From UBA7328 sp002471345 (GTDB lineage Bacteria; Bacteroidota; Bacteroidia; Chitinophagales; Saprospiraceae), in assembly GCA_964011275.1 (NCBI GenBank), contig CAXGOB010000002.1:134338-198337 (forward strand): a DNA stretch of 64,000 bases, written 5' to 3'. How positions within the stretch are numbered: the first letter of the stretch is position 1; each line of letters starts with the position of its first letter. Shown piece after piece: positions 34,903-43,807 of this stretch. Under the pieces are notes generated by a model, which saw only the letters and a list, made by a program, of their open reading frames with translations, made no database searches and was not told where the DNA came from. A program made the translations under genes and the position numbers.

Positions 34903-36204
34903 ATGCTCAAAAATATCCTACTTGGTTTAGCATTGCTACTTTTTGGTTTTACATGCCACAATAGCTTCAATTTGTACCATCAAATCAGAAAGCAAAAGGA
35001 ACTCAAAGAAGATCATGCTGCGATAAATATGATTACTTATGGGCTTTTTGACATACAAATTTGGAAGGAGCAAGCTCTTGACATCTTTAAAAAGAACATT
35101 GAAGAATATGAAATTGAAGCTTCAGCATATGAAGAATTAGATCGAACACTTCAAGTCTATTTGAATCAATTATATAAGCAATATTTCGAATCTGGAGATC
35201 TGATTGATACTATTCTGGAGAAGTTGATTGAAAATGGAAGTCTAAATCAGATGTTTGCAACCATTATTCAAAAAAATATAGGCTCTCAATTGTCAAATTT
35301 AAATTTGGAAAAAGAGATACCTGGATTATCAAAATCATTACTTCAAGAAATAAAAAATAACGAACCTCAAATCAAAGCTTATTTTCAGTCTGAACTTCTC
35401 AGTATGGTAATGTCAGATGTACAAGGAAAACTTGCTGATAGAAGAAAACCTTATTATCATAAATATGAATTTGATACTTATAAAGAGACCAATGCTTATC
35501 TACTAAGTCAAATAAAAGTCATAGAATCAAATGAGCGTCCTGCTTTAACACAAAATATACTTCTTCTCTCTGTTCTATTAGCGCTGCTAATGATAGGATG
35601 GAAATGGATAGGATTTAAAATGATGATATTAGGGTTGACCTTAACATCAATTGCATTTTTGATACTTGGCATTACCTTTCCAATGATCGATATAGATGCA
35701 AGACTGAATGCCTTTACTATCAGCCTTATGGGAGAACCAATATCATTTGAAGAGCAGGTTATTTATTTTCAGAGTAAATCTATACTTGATGTGACTAAAA
35801 CCCTTTGGGAAGGCCAAGGCTGGGACTTAAAGCTTGTAGGTGCCTTAGTGTTCTGCTTTAGCATTGTTTTTCCATTGATTAAATTGATTTTATCAGCATT
35901 TTATCTTTTTAGCAAAAAAGTAGCCTCTAGCAAAGTAGTTCAAAATGTAATCTTTCACTTGGGGAAGTGGAGTATGGCTGATGTTTTTGTAGTTGCTATG
36001 TTTATGGCATATATTGGATTCTATGGTATTATTACATCTCAACTCTCGGGAATTTCTAATAATCCAAATGGGTATGCTGTGGAGACATTAAATTACTCTC
36101 GTCTGGCTCCTGGAGCTTTGTATTTTACTTGTTATTGCATTCTTTCAGTGTTTATTGGGATTTTGATCAATAATAAATCTAAAAAGAATATTAGTTCCAC
36201 CTAA
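34903..36204 (+). CDS. PqiA-like (paraquat-inducible protein A family) membrane protein
   Basis: A 433-residue membrane protein. The first helix (about 1-20) is followed by a long charged, helical extracytoplasmic region (about 25-215), unusual for PqiA. After it come a hairpin of two helices (about 220-265) and the PqiA-like core: SKSILDVTKTLWEGQGWDLKLVGALVFCFSIVFPLIKLILSAFYLF and LGKWSMADVFVVAMFMAYIGF. PqiA proteins work with MCE proteins in lipid transport across the envelope; no pqiB-like gene is nearby. The N-terminal domain has no recognised family. Confidence 0.8.
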   Translation: MLKNILLGLALLLFGFTCHNSFNLYHQIRKQKELKEDHAAINMITYGLFDIQIWKEQALDIFKKNIEEYEIEASAYEELDRTLQVYLNQLYKQYFESGDLIDTILEKLIENGSLNQMFATIIQKNIGSQLSNLNLEKEIPGLSKSLLQEIKNNEPQIKAYFQSELLSMVMSDVQGKLADRRKPYYHKYEFDTYKETNAYLLSQIKVIESNERPALTQNILLLSVLLALLMIGWKWIGFKMMILGLTLTSIAFLILGITFPMIDIDARLNAFTISLMGEPISFEEQVIYFQSKSILDVTKTLWEGQGWDLKLVGALVFCFSIVFPLIKLILSAFYLFSKKVASSKVVQNVIFHLGKWSMADVFVVAMFMAYIGFYGIITSQLSGISNNPNGYAVETLNYSRLAPGALYFTCYCILSVFIGILINNKSKKNISST

Positions 36205-36281
36205 TCACAGGATTACATATTAAGAAAAATATAATTCGGTTAAATTCCATAAAACGCTCAGAATATTTGTTTTTTTCAGCC

Positions 36282-36383
36282 TATCTTTGATATACCGCAA
36301 ATCAAACAAAACTGGGACTGGTAGGATTTCATCAGACGTGGTTACCTAATACCACAACGGGAAAGACTGCCTTTTTTTGGCGG
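36282..36383 (+). promoter_or_regulatory. candidate structured 5' leader of the TPR gene
   Basis: A -7-like TATCTTTG (36282-36289) is followed by a stretch with several possible stems: GTGGT/ACCAC (36338-36342, 36351-36355), CTGCC/GGCGG around a seven-T loop (36367-36383), and a long-range CCGC with GCGG closing pair (36295-36298, 36380-36383) that excludes the second hairpin. No -33 TTG at the right distance was found and no known riboswitch class was recognised. Confidence 0.25.
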
Positions 36384-36409
36384 AATTAACTGTTATAGAC
36401 AACTACTTT

Positions 36410-37429
36410 ATGTTTTTTAAAACTATTATCCAAGGGCGACTTGAGTTCAGCAATCAAAAGAGTTTTGACAAAGTCCTTAAGATGTATCAATATAGGACAG
36501 AATCCTATTATAAAAATGATGTACTCTTAGAAGAAGAAGAGATTTTTAATAGAGATAGCTCTTCACTAGATGTTCCACGTTTTGTAGGACAAGCTTCAGA
36601 AAAAAGTTGGAGAAATACAGTTAGTCTATTGGGATATTGCTCTCAGTTTGCCGTTGCGGGATCTATGAAGGCCTGGATGACAGATAATGGCACAATCATG
36701 CATTATGATGAAATAGAGCCTGAAAGTGATAAAGCTGCAGTGATCCAATTTAAAAAAGGCAAAAAATTTTCTGAAGAAAAGGGAAAAGAAACTGAAGCAA
36801 TTCAAGCATTAAGCAAGGCCATTGAAAAGCACCAAGGACATGCTAATGCATACGAAAAACGTGCTCGAGTATTACTTCAACTTAAAAATTATGAAGAAGC
36901 TCTTGAGGATTATGGCAAATCAATCAACCTTGATGATAGTATTCCTGAAGCCTATTATGGTCGTGCAGAAATCTACATAAGAAAAGGAGAATGGAAAAAG
37001 GCAATAAGTGATTTGGAGTTAGCCTTGAAGAAAGCAATCGCTTTACAACCAATGTATTGGACATGTAGAATGAAGAAGGCTGATTGTCATATTCGCTTGG
37101 GAGAATGGGAACAAGCCAGTTTTGACTTGAAATTTTTTACTAATAGACCTTTTAAAGAGGACAACCCTAACTATAAGAAAAAAGCTTATGGCTTTTTCCG
37201 ATATGGTCAGATTCTTATTGAGGAAGAAAAATATGATGAGGCATATGTAGCATTCTGTAAAGGAATTGATCATGACCAAGGCACGAATCATATAAGCATG
37301 GAAGAGATGTTTTATTATAGAGGATTCAGTAGAATGAAAATGGGAAAGAAAGGTTATATGAATGATATCAAAATGGCAGCAGCAGCTGGAGTTAAAGATG
37401 CTAAGTCATTTTTATCTGAATTAAAGTAA
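36410..37429 (+). CDS. tetratricopeptide-repeat protein, cytoplasmic
   Basis: A 339-residue protein. The N-terminal 110 residues (MFFKTIIQGRLEFSNQKSFDKVLKMYQYRTESYYKND) are a distinct, unrecognised domain. At least four TPRs follow, e.g. KGKETEAIQALSKAIEKHQGHANAYEKRARVLLQL and NYEEALEDYGKSINLDDSIPEAYYGRAEIYI. No signal peptide is present. ATG at 36410 is preferred to an upstream TTG at 36377 because a Met-led family-like sequence begins there. A terminator follows the gene. Function unknown. Confidence 0.75.
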   Translation: MFFKTIIQGRLEFSNQKSFDKVLKMYQYRTESYYKNDVLLEEEEIFNRDSSSLDVPRFVGQASEKSWRNTVSLLGYCSQFAVAGSMKAWMTDNGTIMHYDEIEPESDKAAVIQFKKGKKFSEEKGKETEAIQALSKAIEKHQGHANAYEKRARVLLQLKNYEEALEDYGKSINLDDSIPEAYYGRAEIYIRKGEWKKAISDLELALKKAIALQPMYWTCRMKKADCHIRLGEWEQASFDLKFFTNRPFKEDNPNYKKKAYGFFRYGQILIEEEKYDEAYVAFCKGIDHDQGTNHISMEEMFYYRGFSRMKMGKKGYMNDIKMAAAAGVKDAKSFLSELK

Positions 37430-37450
37430 CAAACAATATAATTTTGCTGA

Positions 37451-37481
37451 GGGCTATTTTCGTTAGATTATAGCCCTTTTT
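37451..37481 (+). terminator. intrinsic terminator
   Basis: A perfect 7-bp stem (gggctat / atagccc) with a 12-base loop, followed by five Ts, just before the OmpA-family gene. Confidence 0.8.
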
Positions 37482-37491
37482 CATTGTTGTT

Positions 37492-39414
37492 ATGTATATA
37501 AAATTACTTTTAGTACTTCTTCTAAGTGGTATATTCTCTGACTTAAATGGCCAAAGTATAGAGTCTAGTTCATTTAATAAAAAAGACTTATCAAAATTCG
37601 AGAATGCTCAAAAAGAACATAAGAACAAACAAGTCAACAAAGCACTTAAGGTTTACTGTAAATTATTAGACAAATATTCAGGGCACCCAGATCTAGAATT
37701 ATGGACAGGTCTCGCATATAAGGATATCGGAAAGAACAAGGAAGCTCTTAGGCATCTCAAATTTGCAACTGATAATGGAAAAAGCACAAATGCACTTTTA
37801 TATAGTACAATTGGAGAGCTTTGTAAAAAAGAAAAAAAATATGAAGAGGCCATAGAAAACTATGAAAAATATCTTTCTATCGCCGATTCTTCAAAAAGAG
37901 GTTACTTTCAAGTACAACATCTATATGAAGAGGCAAGATTTACAAACGCACAAATAAAAAACCCTGTCCTTTTTAACCCAATTTCAATTTCTAGCAATGT
38001 AAATACGTCGTCATCAGAGTATTTGCCACAATTCACAGCTGATCATGCCAAGATGTATTTCACAAGGAGACTAAATGGTCAAGAGGATATCTTTTTTGTT
38101 GAAAAAACAGAAAATGGGTACGGTAAAGCCGAACCTTTTATTCTTATTAACACTGAGAATTTTGATGAAGGAGCCCATTCAATATCGGCCGATGGAAATA
38201 CTTTCATTTTTACTCATCATGATGATAAATATGGAATGGGAGGACATGACTTATATATAACATCAAAAAATAATGGTGAATGGTCGCGGCCTAAAAATAT
38301 GGGTAGAAAAGTAAATAGCGTTTTTTGGGATTCTCAACCATCCTTGTCTGGAGATGGAAATATTCTCTTTTTCTCAAGTACACGGGAAGGGGGTTATGGT
38401 GGAAAAGATATATGGTATTCTATCCTATCAAAAGAAGGGTTCTGGTCATCTCCCATAAATGCTGGAAATGTTGTCAATACTTCAACAGATGAAAGTAGTC
38501 CATTTCTTCATACTGATATGAGAACATTGTATTTCAGATCAAATGGTCATATAGGAATGGGAAGTTTTGACCTTTTTGTAGCAAGACGAAAAAAAGGTGG
38601 TGGTTGGTCTGAAGTTAAAAATTTGGGCTATCCTATAAATACAGAAGGGCAAGAGGGAGCACTAAGTATTAGCCTAGATGGAACAAAAGGATATTTCGCT
38701 ACTGACTATGATGGTAAAGTACTGCAAGATCATCTTGACATCTATGAATTCGAATTGCCTATGGATATTCGTCCCGAACCCTGCACCTATTTGAAAATAC
38801 GAAGTATTGATGCTGGAACTAAGATTCCTGTTGGCAGTATTTTAGAGATTATTGATATATCAACAAACACTATCATTTCCTCTAAAAAAGTAGATTTTAA
38901 TGGAGAAGTACTTATTCCTATTCCTTTAAGACAGAAAATGATGATAAATCTAACTGCAGAAGGATATATATTTTATTCTGACCATATCATAATAGATTCT
39001 ATTGCTCATGGTATGGCACCATTTGATAAGACCATTCACTTAACTAAGATTCCTGCCCCATCAACATTCGATGAAGGGAAATCATTTGTTCTAAAGAATG
39101 TATTTTTTGAATCAGGTACTGCAGAGCTTCAACAAATATCCTTGATGGAAATAAAGAAACTTGCTGATATTCTCATGAAAAATGAAAAATTGAAATTGAA
39201 AATCATTGGACATACTGACAATGTAGGTGAAGACTATGACAATAAAGTACTTTCTGAAAAAAGAGCATCCTCGGTTAAAGAAGCACTAATATCTTTAGGC
39301 ATACAACAAAATAGACTTGTCACAGAGGGTAAAGGAGAATCAGCACCCGTACAAGACAATTCCACAGAAGCAGGAAGAAATCAAAATAGAAGAACGGAAT
39401 TCATATTATACTAG
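37492..39414 (+). CDS. OmpA family protein with TPR and PD40 repeats
   Basis: A 640-residue exported protein. After the signal peptide (about 1-20, ending LNGQS) come TPR-like units (about 35-135), WD40-like PD40 repeats (about 165-420; AHSISADGNTFIFTHHDD, QPSLSGDGNILFFSSTREGGYGGKDIWYS), a small beta domain (about 425-520) and a C-terminal OmpA peptidoglycan-binding domain (FESGTAELQ...IIGHTDNVGEDYDNKVLSEKRASSVKEAL...NRRTEF). This architecture is widespread in Bacteroidota, including the T9SS-associated PorE-like proteins. It probably anchors an outer-membrane complex to the cell wall. Confidence 0.9.
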   Translation: MYIKLLLVLLLSGIFSDLNGQSIESSSFNKKDLSKFENAQKEHKNKQVNKALKVYCKLLDKYSGHPDLELWTGLAYKDIGKNKEALRHLKFATDNGKSTNALLYSTIGELCKKEKKYEEAIENYEKYLSIADSSKRGYFQVQHLYEEARFTNAQIKNPVLFNPISISSNVNTSSSEYLPQFTADHAKMYFTRRLNGQEDIFFVEKTENGYGKAEPFILINTENFDEGAHSISADGNTFIFTHHDDKYGMGGHDLYITSKNNGEWSRPKNMGRKVNSVFWDSQPSLSGDGNILFFSSTREGGYGGKDIWYSILSKEGFWSSPINAGNVVNTSTDESSPFLHTDMRTLYFRSNGHIGMGSFDLFVARRKKGGGWSEVKNLGYPINTEGQEGALSISLDGTKGYFATDYDGKVLQDHLDIYEFELPMDIRPEPCTYLKIRSIDAGTKIPVGSILEIIDISTNTIISSKKVDFNGEVLIPIPLRQKMMINLTAEGYIFYSDHIIIDSIAHGMAPFDKTIHLTKIPAPSTFDEGKSFVLKNVFFESGTAELQQISLMEIKKLADILMKNEKLKLKIIGHTDNVGEDYDNKVLSEKRASSVKEALISLGIQQNRLVTEGKGESAPVQDNSTEAGRNQNRRTEFILY

Positions 39415-39417
39415 AAA

Positions 39418-40821
39418 ATGGGACGACGCAAAAAGACTTTAGAACAGGTAGAGGTAATCGATATAGCAGATAAAGGTCATTCAATAGGTAGAACACCAGA
39501 AGGTGAAATAATTCTAATCGATGGAGCCGTTCCCGGCGATAATGTAGATACTATAATTCTTAGAAAAAAGAAAGGTCTTAAGTTTGGAAAAGTACTTAAA
39601 ATCAATACCTATTCGGACTATAGAACGAATCCGTTTTGTGACCATTTTGATCAATGCGGTGGATGTAAATGGCAGAATTTAAATTATAGTAAACAAGCTG
39701 AATTAAAAGAAAATGCCGTAAGGGCAGCTATGAGAAGAATAGCAGATGACGATGAAAATAAAGTAGAGCCAATACTCAAGGCAGAACAAACTAGCTATTA
39801 TCGAAACAAACTAGAATATGCCTTTTCGAATAAACGATGGCTTACTGAAGAAGAAATACAGAGTGATAAAACCATAGAAGCACGAAATGCAGTAGGGTTT
39901 CACAGAGCAGGAGCTTTTGACAAAGTAGTAGAAATTGAGAAATGTCACCTCCAAGAGAATCTTAGCAATGAAATCAGAAATCACCTCCGTTATTTAGCAT
40001 TGGAAAAAAACTACTCTTTTTACGATATTAGAAATAATCATGGACTTCTTAGAAATCTAACCATCAGAAATACTACTACTAATCAATGGATGGTCACAGT
40101 AGTATTTGGTGAAAAAAGTGAGGATATAGAAGACATTATGGCTAATCTCTCAGCAAGGTTTCAGAATGTTAAATCTTGGCATTATATAATCAATGAAAAA
40201 CAAAATGACAGCATTCATGATCAAGAGGCATTACATTATAGCGGTGAAAGAGGGATAATAGAAAACCTTGGGCATATCCAATGCCATATAGGGCCTAAAT
40301 CATTTTTTCAAACAAACAGTACTCAAGCAGTTAATTTATATCAAACAGCATTAGAATACGCAGATCTAAAAAAAGAAGATGTGCTATATGACCTCTATAC
40401 AGGTACCGGAACAATAGCTCTATTTGCATCAAAAAGCTGCATGTCAGTAGTTGGTATAGAACAAATACAAGAAGCAATAGACGATGCGAATAACAACAGT
40501 ATACTCAATAACATATCCAATTGTCAATTCTTGGTAGGAGATGTAAAAGATACTTTATCCATAAATTTCAAATCCAGATATGGTTCTCCTGATGTCCTTA
40601 TTACTGATCCTCCGAGGGCTGGAATGCATACCGATGTAATAAATACCTTATTAGATCTCGCCTCTCCCAAAATCGTATATATTAGCTGTAACCCCTCTAC
40701 ACAAGCACGAGACATAAAACTTCTAAAAGAAAAATATGAATTAGTAAAGTGTAAACCAGTCGATATGTTTCCACAGACCAGTCATATAGAAAGTGTAGCC
40801 TTATTACATTTAAAACCCTAA
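39418..40821 (+). CDS. rlmD: 23S rRNA (uracil-5-)-methyltransferase, RlmD family
   Basis: A 467-residue RNA m5U methyltransferase. The N-terminal TRAM domain is at about 5-65. The 4Fe-4S ligands are C74, C80 and C83 (FCDHFDQCGGCKW), with the fourth Cys near residue 178 (EKCHLQ). The Rossmann fold has LYTGTGTIALFAS, then DPPRAGMH and the catalytic Cys in ISCNPST. It methylates uridine of 23S rRNA (position 1939 or 747 type cannot be separated). It starts 3 bases after the OmpA gene. Confidence 0.9.
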   Translation: MGRRKKTLEQVEVIDIADKGHSIGRTPEGEIILIDGAVPGDNVDTIILRKKKGLKFGKVLKINTYSDYRTNPFCDHFDQCGGCKWQNLNYSKQAELKENAVRAAMRRIADDDENKVEPILKAEQTSYYRNKLEYAFSNKRWLTEEEIQSDKTIEARNAVGFHRAGAFDKVVEIEKCHLQENLSNEIRNHLRYLALEKNYSFYDIRNNHGLLRNLTIRNTTTNQWMVTVVFGEKSEDIEDIMANLSARFQNVKSWHYIINEKQNDSIHDQEALHYSGERGIIENLGHIQCHIGPKSFFQTNSTQAVNLYQTALEYADLKKEDVLYDLYTGTGTIALFASKSCMSVVGIEQIQEAIDDANNNSILNNISNCQFLVGDVKDTLSINFKSRYGSPDVLITDPPRAGMHTDVINTLLDLASPKIVYISCNPSTQARDIKLLKEKYELVKCKPVDMFPQTSHIESVALLHLKP

Positions 40822-40830
40822 TTATTTTAT

Positions 40831-41190
40831 ATGCAAACTTCCAAATTCATACAATTAGAAACAGAACTAGATGCTTATAAACCAGTAATGGCTAAAGCTG
40901 CTGATCAAGTTATTGAAGAAGAGGTATCTAAATACCCAATAATGGTTGTATTTCAAGAGGACATAGAAATAGGGATCAATCTGGTCGACAGAAAAAAAAT
41001 TGATGGTAATTGGTCTGTTAACCTTTCTACACTAGAAGAATTTGCAAGTAAGGGATTGATACAAAATCATAAGATCGATTCCTTTCGAACTATATATAAA
41101 GACAAAAAAAAATTTATTTGTTTGTTTGTTTTGAGTGAATTAGGAGCGCAATTTGTATTTATATCTAAATCTAGAAAAGAGTTGCTCTAA
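40831..41190 (+). CDS. conserved small protein of unknown function
   Basis: A 119-residue soluble protein with no signal peptide or transmembrane segment. The predicted alpha-beta sequence contains VEEEVSKYPIMVVFQ-like and LFVLSELGAQFVFISK strands. No domain was recognised. It lies 9 bases after rlmD and 23 bases before rfbA, and all point the same way, so it is probably co-transcribed. Normal codon use argues for a real gene. Confidence 0.7.
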   Translation: MQTSKFIQLETELDAYKPVMAKAADQVIEEEVSKYPIMVVFQEDIEIGINLVDRKKIDGNWSVNLSTLEEFASKGLIQNHKIDSFRTIYKDKKKFICLFVLSELGAQFVFISKSRKELL

Positions 41191-41213
41191 TATATAAGTG
41201 AAAAAAGAAAGAA

Positions 41214-42077
41214 ATGAAAGGAATAATATTAGCTGGAGGTTTAGGGACTAGGCTATTCCCATTAACTATTGCTATGAGCAAACAACTCATGCCTGTATAT
41301 GACAAGCCAATGATCTATTATCCATTAGCAACTTTAATGAGTGCAGGGATAAGAGAAATATTGATAATCTCAACACCTCAGCATTTACCACTATTTGAGG
41401 ATTTATTGGGTGATGGAAAAGAGATAGGATGTGAATTTTCATACATAGCTCAGCACGAACCGAATGGTTTAGCTCAGGCCTTTGTTCTCGGTGCTGACTT
41501 TATTGGAAATGATTCTGTAGCTCTTATTCTTGGCGATAACATATTCTACGGCAGAGGCTTATCCGAAACGCTCCAAAGTTGTGTAGATCCTGATGGAGGT
41601 GTTGTCTTTGCATATCAAGTAAAAGACCCTGAACGATATGGTGTAGTTGAGTTTGATGAAGATAAAAATGCGCTGTCAATAGAAGAAAAACCAGAAAAGC
41701 CAAAATCAAACTGGGCCGTTCCAGGAATATACTTTTATGACAATGAAGTTGTGAACATCGCTAAAAACCTAAAACCAAGTCCTAGAGGAGAATATGAGAT
41801 TACTGATGTCAATAAAGAATATCTCAATAGAAAAAAATTAAGTGTTGGAATATTTGAACGCGGGATTGCCTGGTTAGATACTGGTACTCATCAATCATTG
41901 ATGCAAGCAGGACAATTCATTCAAGTTATTGAAGAAAGGCAAGGACTAAAAATTGGATGTATAGAAGAAATAGCATTTGATCAGGGCTTTATCAATGAAA
42001 ATGAACTTGAAAAATTAGGGAATAAATTTATTAAAAGCGGTTATGGTGAATATCTCCTGTCTTTGCTTGAAAGATAA
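41214..42077 (+). CDS. rfbA: glucose-1-phosphate thymidylyltransferase
   Basis: A 287-residue nucleotidyltransferase. The N-terminal signature GIILAGGLGTRLFPLTIAMSKQLMPVYDKPMIYYPL is intact, followed by LILGDNIFYG, the metal-binding Asp, and KPKSNWAVPGIYFYDN. It makes dTDP-glucose from dTTP and glucose 1-phosphate, the first step towards dTDP-L-rhamnose and other deoxysugars of surface polysaccharides. The rfbB, rfbC and rfbD genes are not present nearby. Confidence 0.95.
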   Translation: MKGIILAGGLGTRLFPLTIAMSKQLMPVYDKPMIYYPLATLMSAGIREILIISTPQHLPLFEDLLGDGKEIGCEFSYIAQHEPNGLAQAFVLGADFIGNDSVALILGDNIFYGRGLSETLQSCVDPDGGVVFAYQVKDPERYGVVEFDEDKNALSIEEKPEKPKSNWAVPGIYFYDNEVVNIAKNLKPSPRGEYEITDVNKEYLNRKKLSVGIFERGIAWLDTGTHQSLMQAGQFIQVIEERQGLKIGCIEEIAFDQGFINENELEKLGNKFIKSGYGEYLLSLLER

Positions 42078-42092
42078 CAGTTCTTACCTTTC

Positions 42093-43202
42093 ATGATAGA
42101 ATCAAAGCGACCTATTGAGTTTACTGATGATCAACAAAAACTGCTTGATTCTATAAGCCCAACTCGTATTATACTTCCTATCTTAATTGGTCTAGCAGTT
42201 ATTGCATTCATAATAAAAGGTCAACTAGATTTCGATGAAATTCATTATATAAACTGGGATGTTCATGTTCTATTTTGGATAGGTGTAGCCATAGTTGTTT
42301 ACATTATTCGACATTTACTAATAGCATGGAGGCTAAGATTGTTATCAGAATATGAGTTTTCATGGAAGAAAAGTATAGAGCTTGTATTCATCCTAGAATT
42401 TGCAAGTGCAGTTTCACCAACAAATTTTGGTGGTTCAGCTGTTGCCTTTTTCATGCTTATTCAGGAGACAATATCTGGTGCTAGAGCGACTGCCATTGTA
42501 GTTTACACAATTGTAGCCGATACAATCATTTTTGTGATAACCATTCCTGTCTTAGCACTCTTAATTGGCATGAATGCTTTTCGACCAGAGCTTGACCTAA
42601 CTAGCCATTTTGACGGCTTAGGAACCACTTTACTAATCGTGTGGGTAATAATGACCATCTATGGGTTGCTTTTTTTATATGGCTTGTTTATAAAGCCCAA
42701 ACACCTAAAGAGGCTACTAAATGTATTTGCGTCATGGAAAATTTTTGGTAAATCGAGAGAAAGGATTCGTAAAGCAGCAGCAGATATTGAGATTACTGCA
42801 TTAAGTATTAGTGAAAAATCATGGTCCTTTCATGGACACGCCGCATGGATGACTTTCGCACAGTGGATTTGTCGTTTCTTTTCCATTACAGCCATTTTAA
42901 TAGCATTTAGTCCCGAATTACAAGCAGATATCATGGATCACATCATACTATTGTCCCGAGGTGAAGCGCTATATGCTGTGACAGCGTATAGCCCAACACC
43001 AGGAGGAAGTGGTGTAGCAGAATTGATCTTTAGTCGTTTTTACAGTGATTATATAGATCAAAATGCGGCGTTACTTGGAGCAATTTTTTGGAGAGTGATT
43101 ACCTACTATCCTTATCTATTCTTAGGAATAATCATTATTCCAAATTGGATAAGGACCCTTATTAATCGAAGAAGATTGTTAAAAACTTCTTCTCAAATGT
43201 AA
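42093..43202 (+). CDS. lysylphosphatidylglycerol synthase-like/flippase-like membrane protein
   Basis: A 369-residue integral membrane protein with about seven or eight transmembrane helices. It matches the UPF0104/LPG_synthase_TM family: IVYIIRHLLIAWRLRLLSEYEF, FASAVSPTNFGGSAVAFFML, and SPTPGGSGVAELIFSRFY near the C-terminus with the family's TPGGxGxxE motif. It has no aminoacyl-transferase domain, so it is probably a lipid flippase or an unknown integral membrane protein. It starts 15 bases after rfbA. Confidence 0.85.
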   Translation: MIESKRPIEFTDDQQKLLDSISPTRIILPILIGLAVIAFIIKGQLDFDEIHYINWDVHVLFWIGVAIVVYIIRHLLIAWRLRLLSEYEFSWKKSIELVFILEFASAVSPTNFGGSAVAFFMLIQETISGARATAIVVYTIVADTIIFVITIPVLALLIGMNAFRPELDLTSHFDGLGTTLLIVWVIMTIYGLLFLYGLFIKPKHLKRLLNVFASWKIFGKSRERIRKAAADIEITALSISEKSWSFHGHAAWMTFAQWICRFFSITAILIAFSPELQADIMDHIILLSRGEALYAVTAYSPTPGGSGVAELIFSRFYSDYIDQNAALLGAIFWRVITYYPYLFLGIIIIPNWIRTLINRRRLLKTSSQM

Positions 43203-43207
43203 AATCG

Positions 43208-43732
43208 ATGAAAAAAATATTGTTAGCATTAGTAGTTATAGTCTTAGGTTTCTTAGCCTACAAATTTTTATTAGGAGGTATAGGATTAGAAGTGGGGAAA
43301 ACAGCTCCTGATTTCGAAGCAACTTTACAAGATGGAAGCCCTGTTATGTTATCTGATTATCAAGGAGATTACGTATTACTCGACTTTTGGGGTTCATGGT
43401 GTGCACCATGCAGAAGAGAAAATCCATCTTTAGTCAAAATTTATAAAGAATTTGAAAATAGAAAATCAGTCAAAGGTGAAGGTTTTGAAATAGTAAGTAT
43501 TGCATTAGAGAAAATTCAAGGGCAAGCTGAAGGAGCAATTAAAAGGGACAATCTTTATTGGAAAAACCATATAATTTCAATAAGTAGAATTGTGCTATTG
43601 TCACCTTTAGCTCAGAAATACAATGTGAGTTCTGTTCCTGCCAAGTTTCTAATAAATCCTGAAGGTAAAATTATGAGTGTTAATCCAACTATCGTAGACT
43701 TAGAAAAAATACTGGAAAACCATCTCCAATAA
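43208..43732 (+). CDS. TlpA-like thioredoxin-fold disulfide reductase
   Basis: A 174-residue protein with an N-terminal membrane anchor (about 4-25) and a periplasmic thioredoxin fold. The active site is W64-C65-A-P-C68 in DFWGSWCAPCRRENPS, and the cis-Pro loop reads NVSSVPAKFLI. It reduces or isomerises disulfides, e.g. in cytochrome c maturation, or has a similar role. It starts 5 bases after the flippase-like gene and is the last gene before the heat-shock operon. Confidence 0.9.
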   Translation: MKKILLALVVIVLGFLAYKFLLGGIGLEVGKTAPDFEATLQDGSPVMLSDYQGDYVLLDFWGSWCAPCRRENPSLVKIYKEFENRKSVKGEGFEIVSIALEKIQGQAEGAIKRDNLYWKNHIISISRIVLLSPLAQKYNVSSVPAKFLINPEGKIMSVNPTIVDLEKILENHLQ

Positions 43733-43733
43733 C

Positions 43734-43774
43734 CTGTCATTTTGTCTCTTTTATCGATATGGCAGAAATATTGA
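43734..43774 (+). promoter_or_regulatory. candidate sigma-54-like promoter of grpE-dnaJ
   Basis: TGGCAGAAATATTGAT at 43760-43775 has the -24 GG and -12 G(A) spaced by 10 bases as in the sigma-54 consensus (TGGCACN5TTGCW), with A in place of the -12 C. The predicted transcript would start about 20-25 bases before the grpE ATG. Upstream, CTGTCATTTTGTC (43734-43746) may be an activator site. No Bacteroidota TTG/TAnnTTTG pair was seen here. Confidence 0.4.
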
Positions 43775-43807
43775 TGGTCAATCTGTGAATAATCATTCAA
43801 ATAAGCT

